DNA of 64,000 nt, from contig NZ_JAFCLN010000022.1 in the NCBI RefSeq assembly GCF_018129385.1, forward strand, positions 1 through 64,000. The letters are read 5' to 3'. The DNA is from Bradyrhizobium lablabi. GTDB taxonomy: Bacteria; Pseudomonadota; Alphaproteobacteria; Rhizobiales; Xanthobacteraceae. The translations under genes were made by a program, and so were the position numbers. Positions 7,447 through 15,330 of the stretch are shown piece by piece (the stretch's first letter is position 1; every line of letters starts with the position of its first letter). The notes beneath the pieces were generated by a model. It was not told the origin of the DNA, made no database searches, and saw only the letters and a program-made list of their open reading frames with translations.

Positions 7447-8430
7447 CTATTTCTTGCACGTCGCCGGACGGATGACGGCGGCCGGGTCCGGCTCCTTATG
7501 GAATCGCGCGAGCAGCGGTCCAAGCGTCTCTCTTGACCAGAATTTCGGCGCTCCGATTTGCTTCAGGCAAACGGCGTTCCAATAGGGGCTGTCGGACGAA
7601 CTCGGCCGGCGCGCCGAGACGGCTTGCGCAACCGCCTTGATGTCCTTCGATTCAGGGTAGATGTAGACCGTCGTCGGATCCTTCAGCAGCGGAATGATCT
7701 TGTCTGCATCGGGTCGCGACCAGCTCGTGCACCCGTTGCTGCGTCCGCCGGCGTAGTCCTCGAGCGTGCCGACCGGAACACACCCGTTTTCATTCGCGTA
7801 GGGACTCTTCGGCATCCATCGATAACGTATCTGTCTCAGCAGGACGGCCGCATGCCCGCCGATATCGCGCTCCCTGGCGTTGGCGGTCTCTCCCTCGCCG
7901 TCGAACTGAACGAATGAGCGCACCAGCACGGCTTCCTGTTTCGCCGAGGCGCGATAATAGCCCTTGAACAAAGTCCTCGTTTCGGCCGTCACATAGGCGC
8001 CGCCGGTCGTCAGATACGAATCCAGCGCATTGCCGAAATTCTTCACGCATTCCTTTCCGTTTCCGAAGTTCGCGACACCCTTGACGTTGCGGCCGCTGCC
8101 GTGACCCGTGCCAGCGGCGCGAAACGTCCGGTCGGCTTCGCAGATCGTGTAAAACCGCTTGCCCAATCCGCCACGGTGGGGGCGCGTCGCGTCCATGGCG
8201 AAGTAGCAGGGATTTTTGACGACGCCCGCGGTCACCTTCTTCAGATAGAGCGCGCGCGCCCGCTGCAACACCACCCGGGCGATCTGGCCTTCGCCGTCGC
8301 CAATATGGCTCCGCAGCCAAGCCGGAATGTCGGGCGCTTGCTCCTGCGCAAGCGACACAGTCGTCCCCCAAACGGCCATCGCGCCGATGAGACAAGGGCG
8401 CTTGATAAGGTGCATTCCTGAGAGCAGCAA
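7447..8430 (-). CDS. Secreted L,D-transpeptidase-like protein (YkuD_2-type)
   Basis: This 327-residue protein has an N-terminal signal-like segment ending near VSLAQ. The core keeps the L,D-transpeptidase layout: YVTAETRTLFKGYY, then GGHAAVLL (H193), then GGRSNGCTSWS with the candidate catalytic Cys at 234, then TTVYIY. This resembles the murein L,D-transpeptidase catalytic domain family (PF13645) that modifies peptidoglycan cross-links. An alternative start at residue 6 (8415) would give a more typical signal peptide. It lies in the accessory segment between phage-like genes. A lysis or cell-wall role there is possible but unproven. Confidence 0.75.
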   Translation of the reverse strand: MLLSGMHLIKRPCLIGAMAVWGTTVSLAQEQAPDIPAWLRSHIGDGEGQIARVVLQRARALYLKKVTAGVVKNPCYFAMDATRPHRGGLGKRFYTICEADRTFRAAGTGHGSGRNVKGVANFGNGKECVKNFGNALDSYLTTGGAYVTAETRTLFKGYYRASAKQEAVLVRSFVQFDGEGETANARERDIGGHAAVLLRQIRYRWMPKSPYANENGCVPVGTLEDYAGGRSNGCTSWSRPDADKIIPLLKDPTTVYIYPESKDIKAVAQAVSARRPSSSDSPYWNAVCLKQIGAPKFWSRETLGPLLARFHKEPDPAAVIRPATCKK

Positions 8431-8518
8431 CGGAACACCTCAAACCCTGTTTGTCATAGCGATACCTCAGGGTTCGCCCATGACCAAGCGGCAAGTCGGA
8501 AGCACAGGCGAGGTCGTC

Positions 8519-8785
8519 TCACTTCATCTCTTCCAGCAACCTCCGCGCTTCACCCAACAGCGCCTGAATCCGCCTTCGCTCGGCGATCGCATCCTTGGTG
8601 AACCGCCCGTGCTTGCGCGCGTTCCGGTTTGCCCTTGGCGCGCCGGATCCCCGTGCGCCGCCGTGCATGTGGCAGCGCCTCTTGCCACGTCCCGCCGGCC
8701 TTCGGCACGAACCGCCGGAGCGGGTCTTGGCGCCACAACGCCGGCTCGCCAGCATCGGGCCGGTGTTGCGAGCGTGATCGCTCAT
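8519..8785 (-). CDS. HGG-motif small basic protein
   Basis: This 88-residue basic protein has RRCGAKTRSGGSCRRPA, then RRCHMHGGARGSGAP and NARKHGRF, and a helical tail. The Cys and His spacing (CGAKT..C...C.MHGG) suggests a small zinc-binding unit. NCBI names such proteins after the HGG motif. They are common in rhizobial islands and near phage genes. The start overlaps the end of the upstream gene by 4 bp (ATGA), so the two are translationally coupled. Function unknown, and a degraded relative lies at 7292-7440. Confidence 0.8.
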   Translation of the reverse strand: MSDHARNTGPMLASRRCGAKTRSGGSCRRPAGRGKRRCHMHGGARGSGAPRANRNARKHGRFTKDAIAERRRIQALLGEARRLLEEMK

Positions 8786-9459
8786 GCTTGTGCTTCCTGC
8801 TCGGTATCTCCGGAATCCGGCCTTCGCGTGGAGCCCGACGCGTTTGCCCTCTTCCGCGCCGCCGCTGCCCGCTTCTTCTCCGAAACAACCACGCTCGCAT
8901 GCTGCGTGACGTTGCCGACGATGGCGTTGCCGCCGTCTTCCACCTTCACGTTCTGCACGGTGATGGCGGGCTCGCCATGGCTGCGGTAGCGGTTGAGCGC
9001 GTCGATCTGGGCGGGGAACGTGCGGGCGAGCCGGCCCAGGGCGCGCGCGGCGCTGTCGTGCTGGGCGAGGTCATCAGCGCTCGCGAGGTGCTCGGCGCAT
9101 CGCATCGCCATCACATGAACCGAAACCATTTGCGCCACCAGCATGGCCTCGACGGAATCCCGCGGGCGAAGGCTCTTCACCATCGAAATCATGAAGGAGA
9201 GGTTGACCTCGTCGGCACTGTCGCCGCTCACGCTGGCCCGCACCAATTGCCGGAGGATGCCGTCCATCGCTTCGCGCTCGGTGACCCCCAGCGCGCTCGC
9301 CATCAACTGTTCGCCGAGCTCCGGATCGGGATGGTCGATGGAGAACCCGTGCGGCGAGAGTTTTATGCGCGGGCAGGCGGCAGGTTTGGCCGGGTCGGTG
9401 GCGGCGACGTTGGGCATGGCGAGATCAGGAGCAGCGTTCATGTCGGGATTCCCTGGCAC
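8782..9459 (-). CDS. Conserved hypothetical protein coupled to the HGG-motif protein
   Basis: This 225-residue protein has a low-complexity N-terminus, a helical middle (FMISMVKSLRPRDSVEAML, MRCAEHLASADDLAQHDSA) and a basic C-terminus (EKKRAAAARKRANA). No membrane segment or catalytic motif is seen. It is followed by the HGG-motif gene with a 4-bp overlap. I recall such pairs from Bradyrhizobium, probably of phage or plasmid origin. The middle region, with QVSVHVMAMRCAEHL-like helices, could be a protein-interaction bundle. Function unknown. Confidence 0.7.
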   Translation of the reverse strand: MPGNPDMNAAPDLAMPNVAATDPAKPAACPRIKLSPHGFSIDHPDPELGEQLMASALGVTEREAMDGILRQLVRASVSGDSADEVNLSFMISMVKSLRPRDSVEAMLVAQMVSVHVMAMRCAEHLASADDLAQHDSAARALGRLARTFPAQIDALNRYRSHGEPAITVQNVKVEDGGNAIVGNVTQHASVVVSEKKRAAAARKRANASGSTRRPDSGDTEQEAQA

Positions 9460-9611
9460 GCGCGCGTCGAGCGCACGCAGTTAGGCCACGCGCAGCGATC
9501 GTTCGCCGTGGCGAGGCGGTGCAAGTTCAATGGTGTGGAGGATTTTCCGGCCGCATAGCAGCCGGCGCGCCCGCTATTGCAGGTGCGACAGGTTGCAGCA
9601 TTTCGGAATAA

Positions 9612-9712
9612 TAGAAAAATACCCGTGATTTGCCCGGCGTGTCAACCCGCTTTCGAGCATCCGCGCCGGCCGCCGGCTACTGTGCATGGGGTTGTTTTCG
9701 ATATTTTGGAAT
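9612..9712. repeat. Candidate dispersed repeat
   Basis: The stretch from ATACCCGTGATTTGCCCGG through CTGTGCATGGGGTTG to TTTTCGATATTTTGG lies between genes and looks like a sequence I have seen repeated in Bradyrhizobium genomes, often near gene ends. Only one copy is in this window, so the identification rests on memory. Confidence 0.4.
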
Positions 9713-9745
9713 CGGGCATGTCGGAAGCGCACTGCGGCGGTTTGA

Positions 9746-10483
9746 CTACGGCGCGCCCGCCAGATGCATGTCGGTGAGCGTGACCGAAAGACTTCGTGTC
9801 AGGAGGTCAACGATCGCAGCCCGCAGTTGCTCGCCTGAATCCGCGCCCTCAAACGTCCCCTCGACCGTCCGGCTTGGGCCGGCAAGCCTGATCATCTCGG
9901 TATTACCGAGCGGAGAAGCCGCTCTTTTGTCGATCACGTCGAAGGTCTTGCCATCGATGACGCGGACCTCGTAAAGCGCATGGACGATGCCATAGGATGC
10001 GAGCAACGTGCGGTACTGGGCAAAGCCAAGCCCCTCGACCTTCCGACCGGTGCCGAGTGTCGATTTCGCACGCGTAATCACGATGTAAGCATCGAGCCCC
10101 TGCGGCAGGACATTCCTGCGAACCAGAACTTTGAACGGGTCCCCACGGGCGAGATTGACGGGACCAATCGCCGACTCCTTGACGGCTGCAAACGCCCCAC
10201 GGGGATAGCCCACCGTCTGCACCTGAAAGCGTCGGCTCATCAAGGCGGTGGCCTGCTGGACGATCAAGTCGTCGAGCTTCCAGGATTGCACCGGCACGCT
10301 CTCGATGCGGTTGTTCAATGGCGTAAGCCCGGCGCGTGTCATGCTTATCTCGTCGCCCATCGCCGAGATAATCCCAACCGTCTTGATCGCTTGCAGCCGC
10401 GTTGCGCGTGTCTCAAAGGCCGCGGCAGCGCTCAGTGACGCAGATGCGATGGCAAGGCCAACACATAGAGTGATCTTGCGCAT
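9746..10483 (-). CDS. Secreted hypothetical protein
   Basis: This 245-residue protein has a clear signal peptide (ITLCVGLAIASASLSAAAAF, cleavage near residue 22) and a periplasmic domain of mixed alpha/beta composition without cysteines after the signal. No known motif is recognised. It follows the MipA/OmpV gene by 6 bp on the same strand, so the two form an operon. A role at the envelope together with the porin-like partner is likely. Control by the divergent two-component system is suggested by the shared intergenic boxes. Confidence 0.75.
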   Translation of the reverse strand: MRKITLCVGLAIASASLSAAAAFETRATRLQAIKTVGIISAMGDEISMTRAGLTPLNNRIESVPVQSWKLDDLIVQQATALMSRRFQVQTVGYPRGAFAAVKESAIGPVNLARGDPFKVLVRRNVLPQGLDAYIVITRAKSTLGTGRKVEGLGFAQYRTLLASYGIVHALYEVRVIDGKTFDVIDKRAASPLGNTEMIRLAGPSRTVEGTFEGADSGEQLRAAIVDLLTRSLSVTLTDMHLAGAP

Positions 10484-10489
10484 GTTTGT

Positions 10490-11383
10490 CTATCGGATCT
10501 TGAAATCGAACGAGTAGGATGCGCCAAGGCCGATGGTGGTCTGGTTTGGCGTACCGCGGAGCTTCACGATCGGACTGTTGGCTGCGTCCCCAAGCAGCTT
10601 CTCGTACTCGACATAGGCGTGCACTTCCCATTGCGGATTGATTCGGTAAGAAACCTGGGCGCCGAATCCGACGGAGTAAGCGCCTCCTTTGGCGTCAAAT
10701 GCCGGCAGGCCCGAAGCCAGTGATTGCGCGGCATCGACATCGAAATAGGGTGCGATCGCTTTCGCGCTCTTCCACGTGAAGCGTGGCCCCGCCGAGATGG
10801 TGAGCCGGTCAATCAGCGGCACGATGAAATCGGAGGAGAAGTCAGCTACCGTCCCCTTGTGGCCGCCTACACCTTGGCGCAGTTCGCTGCGCAGGCGAAG
10901 CCAGTCGACCGCATAATATTCGACGAACCCGCCGAACTCGAAGGCCGCCTTCACGTCGGCCAAGCCGTTCAGCTCGGAATGGTCGCTGCTCTTTCGTTCC
11001 TTCACGTACTTGACGGCGGGACCGGCGCGGAGATCACCAAAGTCGATCAGTGCAATGCTCGGACTATCGCGCGGGCCGCGAAACTCCTTCACCATCCCGG
11101 CGCGGCGAATGGAAAAGATCGGCACGGGACTGAGCATCCAGTTCTTCGATCCCGGGTAGTCTGGCCTATAGTCTCCGCCGATACCGATTGTAGCCGTCCA
11201 GTTGCCGGACGCGGACGGCAATCCGGGCACTTCAAAGGGCGGCGCCGGAAGCGTGAAAGCAGTCTGAGCTTTCGCCGGTTGAAAGCTTGCCACGATGGAG
11301 CCAAGGACAGCGATGGAAGCGGTCAGCAGCCGCGGTTGCACACCGCCCACTTGGCGGAGTGCGGCTTCGTCGAGATCTTTCAT
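10490..11383 (-). CDS. MipA/OmpV-family outer membrane protein
   Basis: This is a 297-residue outer-membrane beta-barrel protein. After a signal region ending near QPAKAQ it has the MipA/OmpV pattern: WTATIGIGGDYRPDYPGS near the N-terminus, VPIFSIRR, alternating amphipathic strands (VKYVKERK, FGGFVEYYAVDW, SAGPRFTW) and a terminal strand TTIGLGASYSFDFKIR. MipA was first described as a scaffold for murein enzymes, and OmpV-like proteins act as porins or adhesins. Neighbouring genes suggest envelope stress. The annotated start includes a short pre-signal segment, so a slightly later start is possible. Confidence 0.88.
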   Translation of the reverse strand: MKDLDEAALRQVGGVQPRLLTASIAVLGSIVASFQPAKAQTAFTLPAPPFEVPGLPSASGNWTATIGIGGDYRPDYPGSKNWMLSPVPIFSIRRAGMVKEFRGPRDSPSIALIDFGDLRAGPAVKYVKERKSSDHSELNGLADVKAAFEFGGFVEYYAVDWLRLRSELRQGVGGHKGTVADFSSDFIVPLIDRLTISAGPRFTWKSAKAIAPYFDVDAAQSLASGLPAFDAKGGAYSVGFGAQVSYRINPQWEVHAYVEYEKLLGDAANSPIVKLRGTPNQTTIGLGASYSFDFKIR

Positions 11384-11457
11384 TTACTGGCCCCTGACCT
11401 CCGATGTCCCGGCAGGTCGGCTGGTGTGGTTCGTGCACACCGTATGTTTCGGCAACG

Positions 11458-11564
11458 TTGCCCGAAGATTGCCCGCCGATCCCCGCGGCCATCGACTCCC
11501 TCTCATGAATGGGATCTTCGGCCGTCGCGACCAACATTGCCCGAACATTGCCCGAGACTGCCCG
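11458..11564. promoter_or_regulatory. Tandem TTGCCCG boxes, candidate response-regulator sites
   Basis: TTGCCCG occurs at 11458-11464 and 11469-11475 (period 11), again at 11537-11543 and 11548-11554 (period 11), with a weaker CTGCCCG at 11558-11564. Tandem 7-mers one helical turn apart are the typical target of OmpR/PhoB-type regulators. They lie between mipA/ompV and the two-component genes. This 334-bp region holds no gene. Confidence 0.6.
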
Positions 11565-11652
11565 CGCGCTAATTTTGCTCGTCGATATCGGTGCGGCCTT
11601 GGATTTGCCCACCTGGCTTGCCTTAAAGGAGGCCGTGCGCGAGCCGAGACGC

Positions 11653-11658
11653 TATAAT
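11653..11658 (+). promoter_or_regulatory. -10 element TATAAT of the two-component operon
   Basis: A perfect TATAAT lies 60 bp before the GTG start. No good -35 hexamer is found 16-18 bp upstream, which fits an activator-dependent promoter. Confidence 0.45.
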
Positions 11659-11717
11659 TCGGCCGGGGAGTGTTTCGATCCAGGTCAATCGCTCCGCAAT
11701 TGCAAAGGACCAGCGGC

Positions 11718-12398
11718 GTGCGCTCCCTCGTGATCGAAGATGAACCGGAGATCGGCCGCTACATCAGCCGGTTGCTCAATCCATTACATGGCATCGTTGA
11801 TGTCGTCGGTTCGATTGCGGACGCCAGGCAGGCGCTCGACGGCTTCAAATATGATCTGGCCATTGTTGACCGGATGCTCCCCGATGGCGACGCCCTGGAG
11901 ATCGTTGCGGCGTTAGGGCAACTGCCCGAACGGCCGGCCATCATCGTGCTGACGGCAAAGGACGCCAAGGAAGACGTCGTGGACGGTCTTAATGGCGGCG
12001 CGGACGACTATTTGGGCAAGCCGTTCGAGCCGCAGGAGTTGATCGCCCGGGTACGCGCCGTGTTGCGGCGTCCCCGTCAGCTCGCGCCGCCGGTGCTTTC
12101 CTTTGGCAATGTCGAACTTCATCTCAGCAGCAGTGAAGCCATCGTCGCGGACGACCGCGTCCTGCTGCGGCGCCGCGAGGCCTTGATCCTTGCCGCGCTC
12201 CTGATGCGCCGGGACCGTATCGTCACGCGCGACGCGCTGATCGAGCAGATATACGGCTTCGACGACGAGATCGAGTCCAACACGCTCGAGGCCCAGGTGT
12301 CCAGATTGCGGAGGAAGCTGACCGAACTCGGCAGCGACATCGAAATCCGGAGCATGCGAGGCATCGGCTACATCCTGCGTATGGCAAAGCGTCGATGA
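11718..12398 (+). CDS. OmpR-family response regulator
   Basis: This is a 226-residue two-component regulator. The receiver domain (about 1-115) has the acidic pocket EDE (7-9), the phosphoacceptor Asp51 in VDRMLPDG and the conserved TAK motif. The C-terminal winged helix (about 125-222) ends with the typical IRSMRGIGYIL wing. The GTG start at 11718 is chosen because the receiver domain starts there and AAAGGA lies at ribosome-site distance; the longer reading frame adds unrelated residues. The stop overlaps the kinase start (ATGA). It probably acts on the TTGCCCG boxes upstream. Confidence 0.9.
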   Translation: MRSLVIEDEPEIGRYISRLLNPLHGIVDVVGSIADARQALDGFKYDLAIVDRMLPDGDALEIVAALGQLPERPAIIVLTAKDAKEDVVDGLNGGADDYLGKPFEPQELIARVRAVLRRPRQLAPPVLSFGNVELHLSSSEAIVADDRVLLRRREALILAALLMRRDRIVTRDALIEQIYGFDDEIESNTLEAQVSRLRRKLTELGSDIEIRSMRGIGYILRMAKRR

Positions 12399-13801
12399 CC
12401 TCGATCGCCCGGACTTTCGCGGTATCGCTCGGCATTGTGGCGACAGCCATCTTCCTTATCCTGCTCGGTATCGTCGTCTGGAGGTATTACACGCATGCTC
12501 GTGACGCCTCTTGCCATGTCGCGGCAGCCATCCTCGGTCGCGCCACTGTGGTCAATGGCCGCACTCTGACCATCCGCCCGACCAGCGCTCTGGAGGAGTT
12601 GAAATCGGGCAGCCCGCAACTTTGGTACGTCGTGTCCGCCGGCGATCTGGTCGACGAGTTCGGCCCCGAACGCAGACCGACTCTCCCCTTCGCGTTCCCC
12701 TACACCGGACCCGCCGGCTTTGCCGCGTTCAACACGCTGGACAGGAACAGAACCGTCTGCCTCTCGGTCGTGCAAAGGGGAGCGTTGCAACTGACGATGA
12801 TGATCGCAGACCCTCAGCCCCGCTTTGGCCAGGAGATAGCGACCTTCATTTCCCGCAATGTCTTTCCCTTCGCACTGCTTGCGCTGGGATTCGCGACGAT
12901 CGTCGGAATCGGTGCAATGCTGGCTGCCCGCTTCGTTTCACGCAGCATCGAACGCGTGACGCGGCTGGCGCTCGCCATTGATCCGGCGGCGCCGCAAGGT
13001 TTGATTTCGTTGTCTCAAGTGCCGCGTGAGTTGAAACCGCTGGTCGAAGCGCTGAACCGCGCTTTCAGCGAGATCGACGCCTATATCAAGATGCAGCGCC
13101 GGTTCCTGGGCAATGCCGCCCACCAACTGCGAACGCCGCTGACGCTGTTACGCGCAAAGATCGAAGAGGTACCCGAACCATCTTTGAAGGCGGCGCTCGT
13201 GAGCGACGTGCGCCGCCTGACTTCGCTCGTCTCGGCCATGTTGGACCTCGCGCGCCTGCAAAATCACGTCATCGAGAAGCGTCCAATCGACCTCTCCGTC
13301 GTGGTGCTGGAAACGCTTGCGGATTTCAGTCCCTCGGCTCTGGATTCCGACATCGAACTTGCGCTGGAGCAGGCCGAGGACGGCCCCTTCATCGTCCAGG
13401 GGGTCGAGGCCGCCATTCGCAGCGCACTCGCTAATCTTGTCGGCAACGCGTTGATCCATGCGCGCGGCGCGCAACGCGTCACGGCCACTCTAAGCCGCGG
13501 CGGCGTTTCCATCCATGACGACGGCGCGGGATTCCCATCTGGCGCCGAGCACAAGCTCATCGAGCCTTTTCAGACCGGTAACGGCGCAAGCGCAGGCGCT
13601 GGCCTCGGGCTTTCGATCGTTAGGGAGATCATGGCCGCTCATGGCGGAGAGCTCGTCATCAACTCGCGCGCCGGGCAGGGAACGACGATGTATTTGCGCT
13701 TTCCCTGCTCAGAGCACCAAGACACGTCAGCACACGCGCCAAATTCGTCCAACAAAAACGTCCAACATGTCGTCGCACATTTGAAAGAATCCTTGTCGTG
13801 A
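12395..13801 (+). CDS. Sensor histidine kinase (EnvZ/PmrB-like architecture)
   Basis: This 468-residue inner-membrane kinase has a first membrane helix at about 9-29, a periplasmic sensor of about 120 residues and a second helix at about 155-178. A HAMP-like linker and a HisKA domain follow, with phosphoacceptor His243 in NAAHQLRTPL. The HATPase domain has an N-box (NLVGNALIHA), a DDGAGF G1 box and a GLGLSIV G2 box. It is coupled to the response regulator by a 4-bp overlap. Ligand unknown. The divergent MipA/OmpV gene suggests an envelope signal. Confidence 0.9.
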   Translation: MTSIARTFAVSLGIVATAIFLILLGIVVWRYYTHARDASCHVAAAILGRATVVNGRTLTIRPTSALEELKSGSPQLWYVVSAGDLVDEFGPERRPTLPFAFPYTGPAGFAAFNTLDRNRTVCLSVVQRGALQLTMMIADPQPRFGQEIATFISRNVFPFALLALGFATIVGIGAMLAARFVSRSIERVTRLALAIDPAAPQGLISLSQVPRELKPLVEALNRAFSEIDAYIKMQRRFLGNAAHQLRTPLTLLRAKIEEVPEPSLKAALVSDVRRLTSLVSAMLDLARLQNHVIEKRPIDLSVVVLETLADFSPSALDSDIELALEQAEDGPFIVQGVEAAIRSALANLVGNALIHARGAQRVTATLSRGGVSIHDDGAGFPSGAEHKLIEPFQTGNGASAGAGLGLSIVREIMAAHGGELVINSRAGQGTTMYLRFPCSEHQDTSAHAPNSSNKNVQHVVAHLKESLS

Positions 13802-13820
13802 GGAAAAATTTCCATTCGTC

Positions 13821-14250
13821 TTGGAGGGTGCCGGACTGCATCTTGCTTCGATCGGGATCATTCGCAGGACGGGCGTCGATTTCGCAAGAATCCTCCATGG
13901 TGAACAGCGGCTGGTCCTGCATCGTCAACTGCAGGTGGCCGCTGAATTGCTGGCGAACTCGCGCATCGCCGCCGTGTACGACAAGGGTGCCGGCAAGGGC
14001 GCCGTGATATTGCGCGAGACCACCGCGCGATCGGCGGCCGATGGCGCGCCGCTCTTTACCTTCGTCATGGCGATTGTGGCGCGCGGCGACGGCGGGTTTG
14101 GCGGACCGCAAGGGTCCGGCCCTGAGCCTCATCAGCAGATGAGATCGCGACCGACATTTGGCGTGACGGCGACATCGTCTCGTTCAGGTGCCGGGTCCCG
14201 TGCGCGACGTCGTCGTTCTCGACCACGGCCGATGTCTCCTTGCAAGGGCT
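13821..14250 (+). pseudogene. Remnant of a two-domain MaoC-like acyl-CoA dehydratase
   Basis: The first part reads GVDFARILHGEQRLVLHR, then AVYDKGAGKGAVILRE and GDGGFGGPQGSGPEPH, which is the N-terminal hot-dog domain of a two-domain MaoC dehydratase. A second frame then gives EIATDIWRDGDIVSFRCRV, and a third gives VRDVVVLDHGRC, both typical of the C-terminal end of such enzymes. The middle, including the catalytic D-x-N-P-x-H segment, is missing, and at least two frame changes occur. It is a deleted, frameshifted pseudogene facing the enoyl-CoA hydratase gene. It accounts for most of the 546-bp region without an intact gene. Confidence 0.65.
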
Positions 14251-14347
14251 CGATAATTCGAGGGAGCTGGCGAGCGGCCTCCGGACCGGGATTCGTTTTC
14301 GGTTCCGGCGGCAATCGCTTGGCGCGTCGGCCTTGAATCTACCGCGT

Positions 14348-15157
14348 TCAAAACGCGCTATGGGTCGGAAATACCGGCTTGCGTCTTTCCTTCACCGCGG
14401 CAATTCCTTCCCTCAGCTCGGGACCGGTGAAGGCATGGAATTCGAACGCGAGCGAAGCATCGAAGATCGGACCGGCCATGCGCAGCCAGTGGTTCATGGT
14501 GTACTTGGTCAGGCGGATCGCGGTGGGCGGTCCCTCCGCGAGCTGCGTCGCGACTTGCAAGGCCTTCGCATCAAGCTCGGCATCATCGACGGCAAGCGAA
14601 ACCAGTCCGATGCGTTCCGCCTCCTCGCCGGTGATGGTGTTGCACATCAACAGATGATATTTGGCGCGCGCCATGCCGCACAGGATCGGCCAGATGATCG
14701 CCGCATGGTCGCCGCAGGCAAGCCCGATGCGGGTGTGGCCGTCGATCAGCTTGGCGGTCCTGGCAACGATTGAAATGTCCGCCAGCAGGGCGCAGACCAG
14801 CCCGCCGCCGACAGCGGGTCCACGGACCGCGCTAATGATCGGCTTGGTGCAATTGATCATGTTGTAGACGACGTCACGTGCTTCGCGCAGGTTCTTCATG
14901 CGCACGTCGAAATTGTCCACCATCTCCTGCACCATATCGAAATTTCCGCCGACGCAGAAGGCATCCCCTGCGCCGGTCAGGATCACGCAGGCGACGCTGT
15001 CGTCGCCGCTGATGTCGTGCCAGACGCGGACCATTTCGGGATGCATCACTTCGTCGATCGAATTCATTTTGCCCGGATTGTCGATCGTGATCCGCAACAC
15101 CCGTGGGTGCGGCCGGTCGAAGCGAAGGCGGCGGTAGCCGGCATAGAGGTCGGACAT
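14348..15157 (-). CDS. Enoyl-CoA hydratase/isomerase family protein (crotonase)
   Basis: This 269-residue crotonase-fold protein has the oxyanion-hole segments CVGGNFDMV and GPAVGGGLVCA. The two glutamates used by classical enoyl-CoA hydratase are not at their usual places: GGGLVCALL replaces the GGG-x-E type motif, and GHTRIGLACGDHAA replaces the second. The reaction may therefore be isomerisation, hydrolysis or another thioester chemistry. Two CTAAGC-type operators lie between this gene and the divergent P450 operon, so it probably belongs to the same TetR regulon. Confidence 0.85.
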   Translation of the reverse strand: MSDLYAGYRRLRFDRPHPRVLRITIDNPGKMNSIDEVMHPEMVRVWHDISGDDSVACVILTGAGDAFCVGGNFDMVQEMVDNFDVRMKNLREARDVVYNMINCTKPIISAVRGPAVGGGLVCALLADISIVARTAKLIDGHTRIGLACGDHAAIIWPILCGMARAKYHLLMCNTITGEEAERIGLVSLAVDDAELDAKALQVATQLAEGPPTAIRLTKYTMNHWLRMAGPIFDASLAFEFHAFTGPELREGIAAVKERRKPVFPTHSAF

Positions 15158-15223
15158 CGCGTTTCCTTTGTCAGTTTGCTTGCCGGATGGCTTGTCGCCT
15201 TCAGGGAAATCGGCAGTGAGGGT

Positions 15224-15288
15224 TGACCAGGTGAGGGAAGCATCCTAGACATAAGCAACCGCTTAGTAAAGACTAAGCGACTGCTTAT
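15224..15288 (+). promoter_or_regulatory. P450-1 promoter with paired TetR-type operators A and B
   Basis: TTGACC (15224-15229) and TAGACA (15246-15251) form a 16-bp-spaced promoter. Operator A (ATAAGC-AACC-GCTTAG, 15251-15266) overlaps the -10 and operator B (CTAAGC-GACT-GCTTAT, 15273-15288) lies 22 bp downstream, centre to centre. The arrangement recurs at 19889-19947 and 28060-28124. Confidence 0.75.
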
Positions 15289-15330
15289 GAAGGGCTGATG
15301 CGCTCTGGGCCCTGTCTTGGAGAGAAATTG

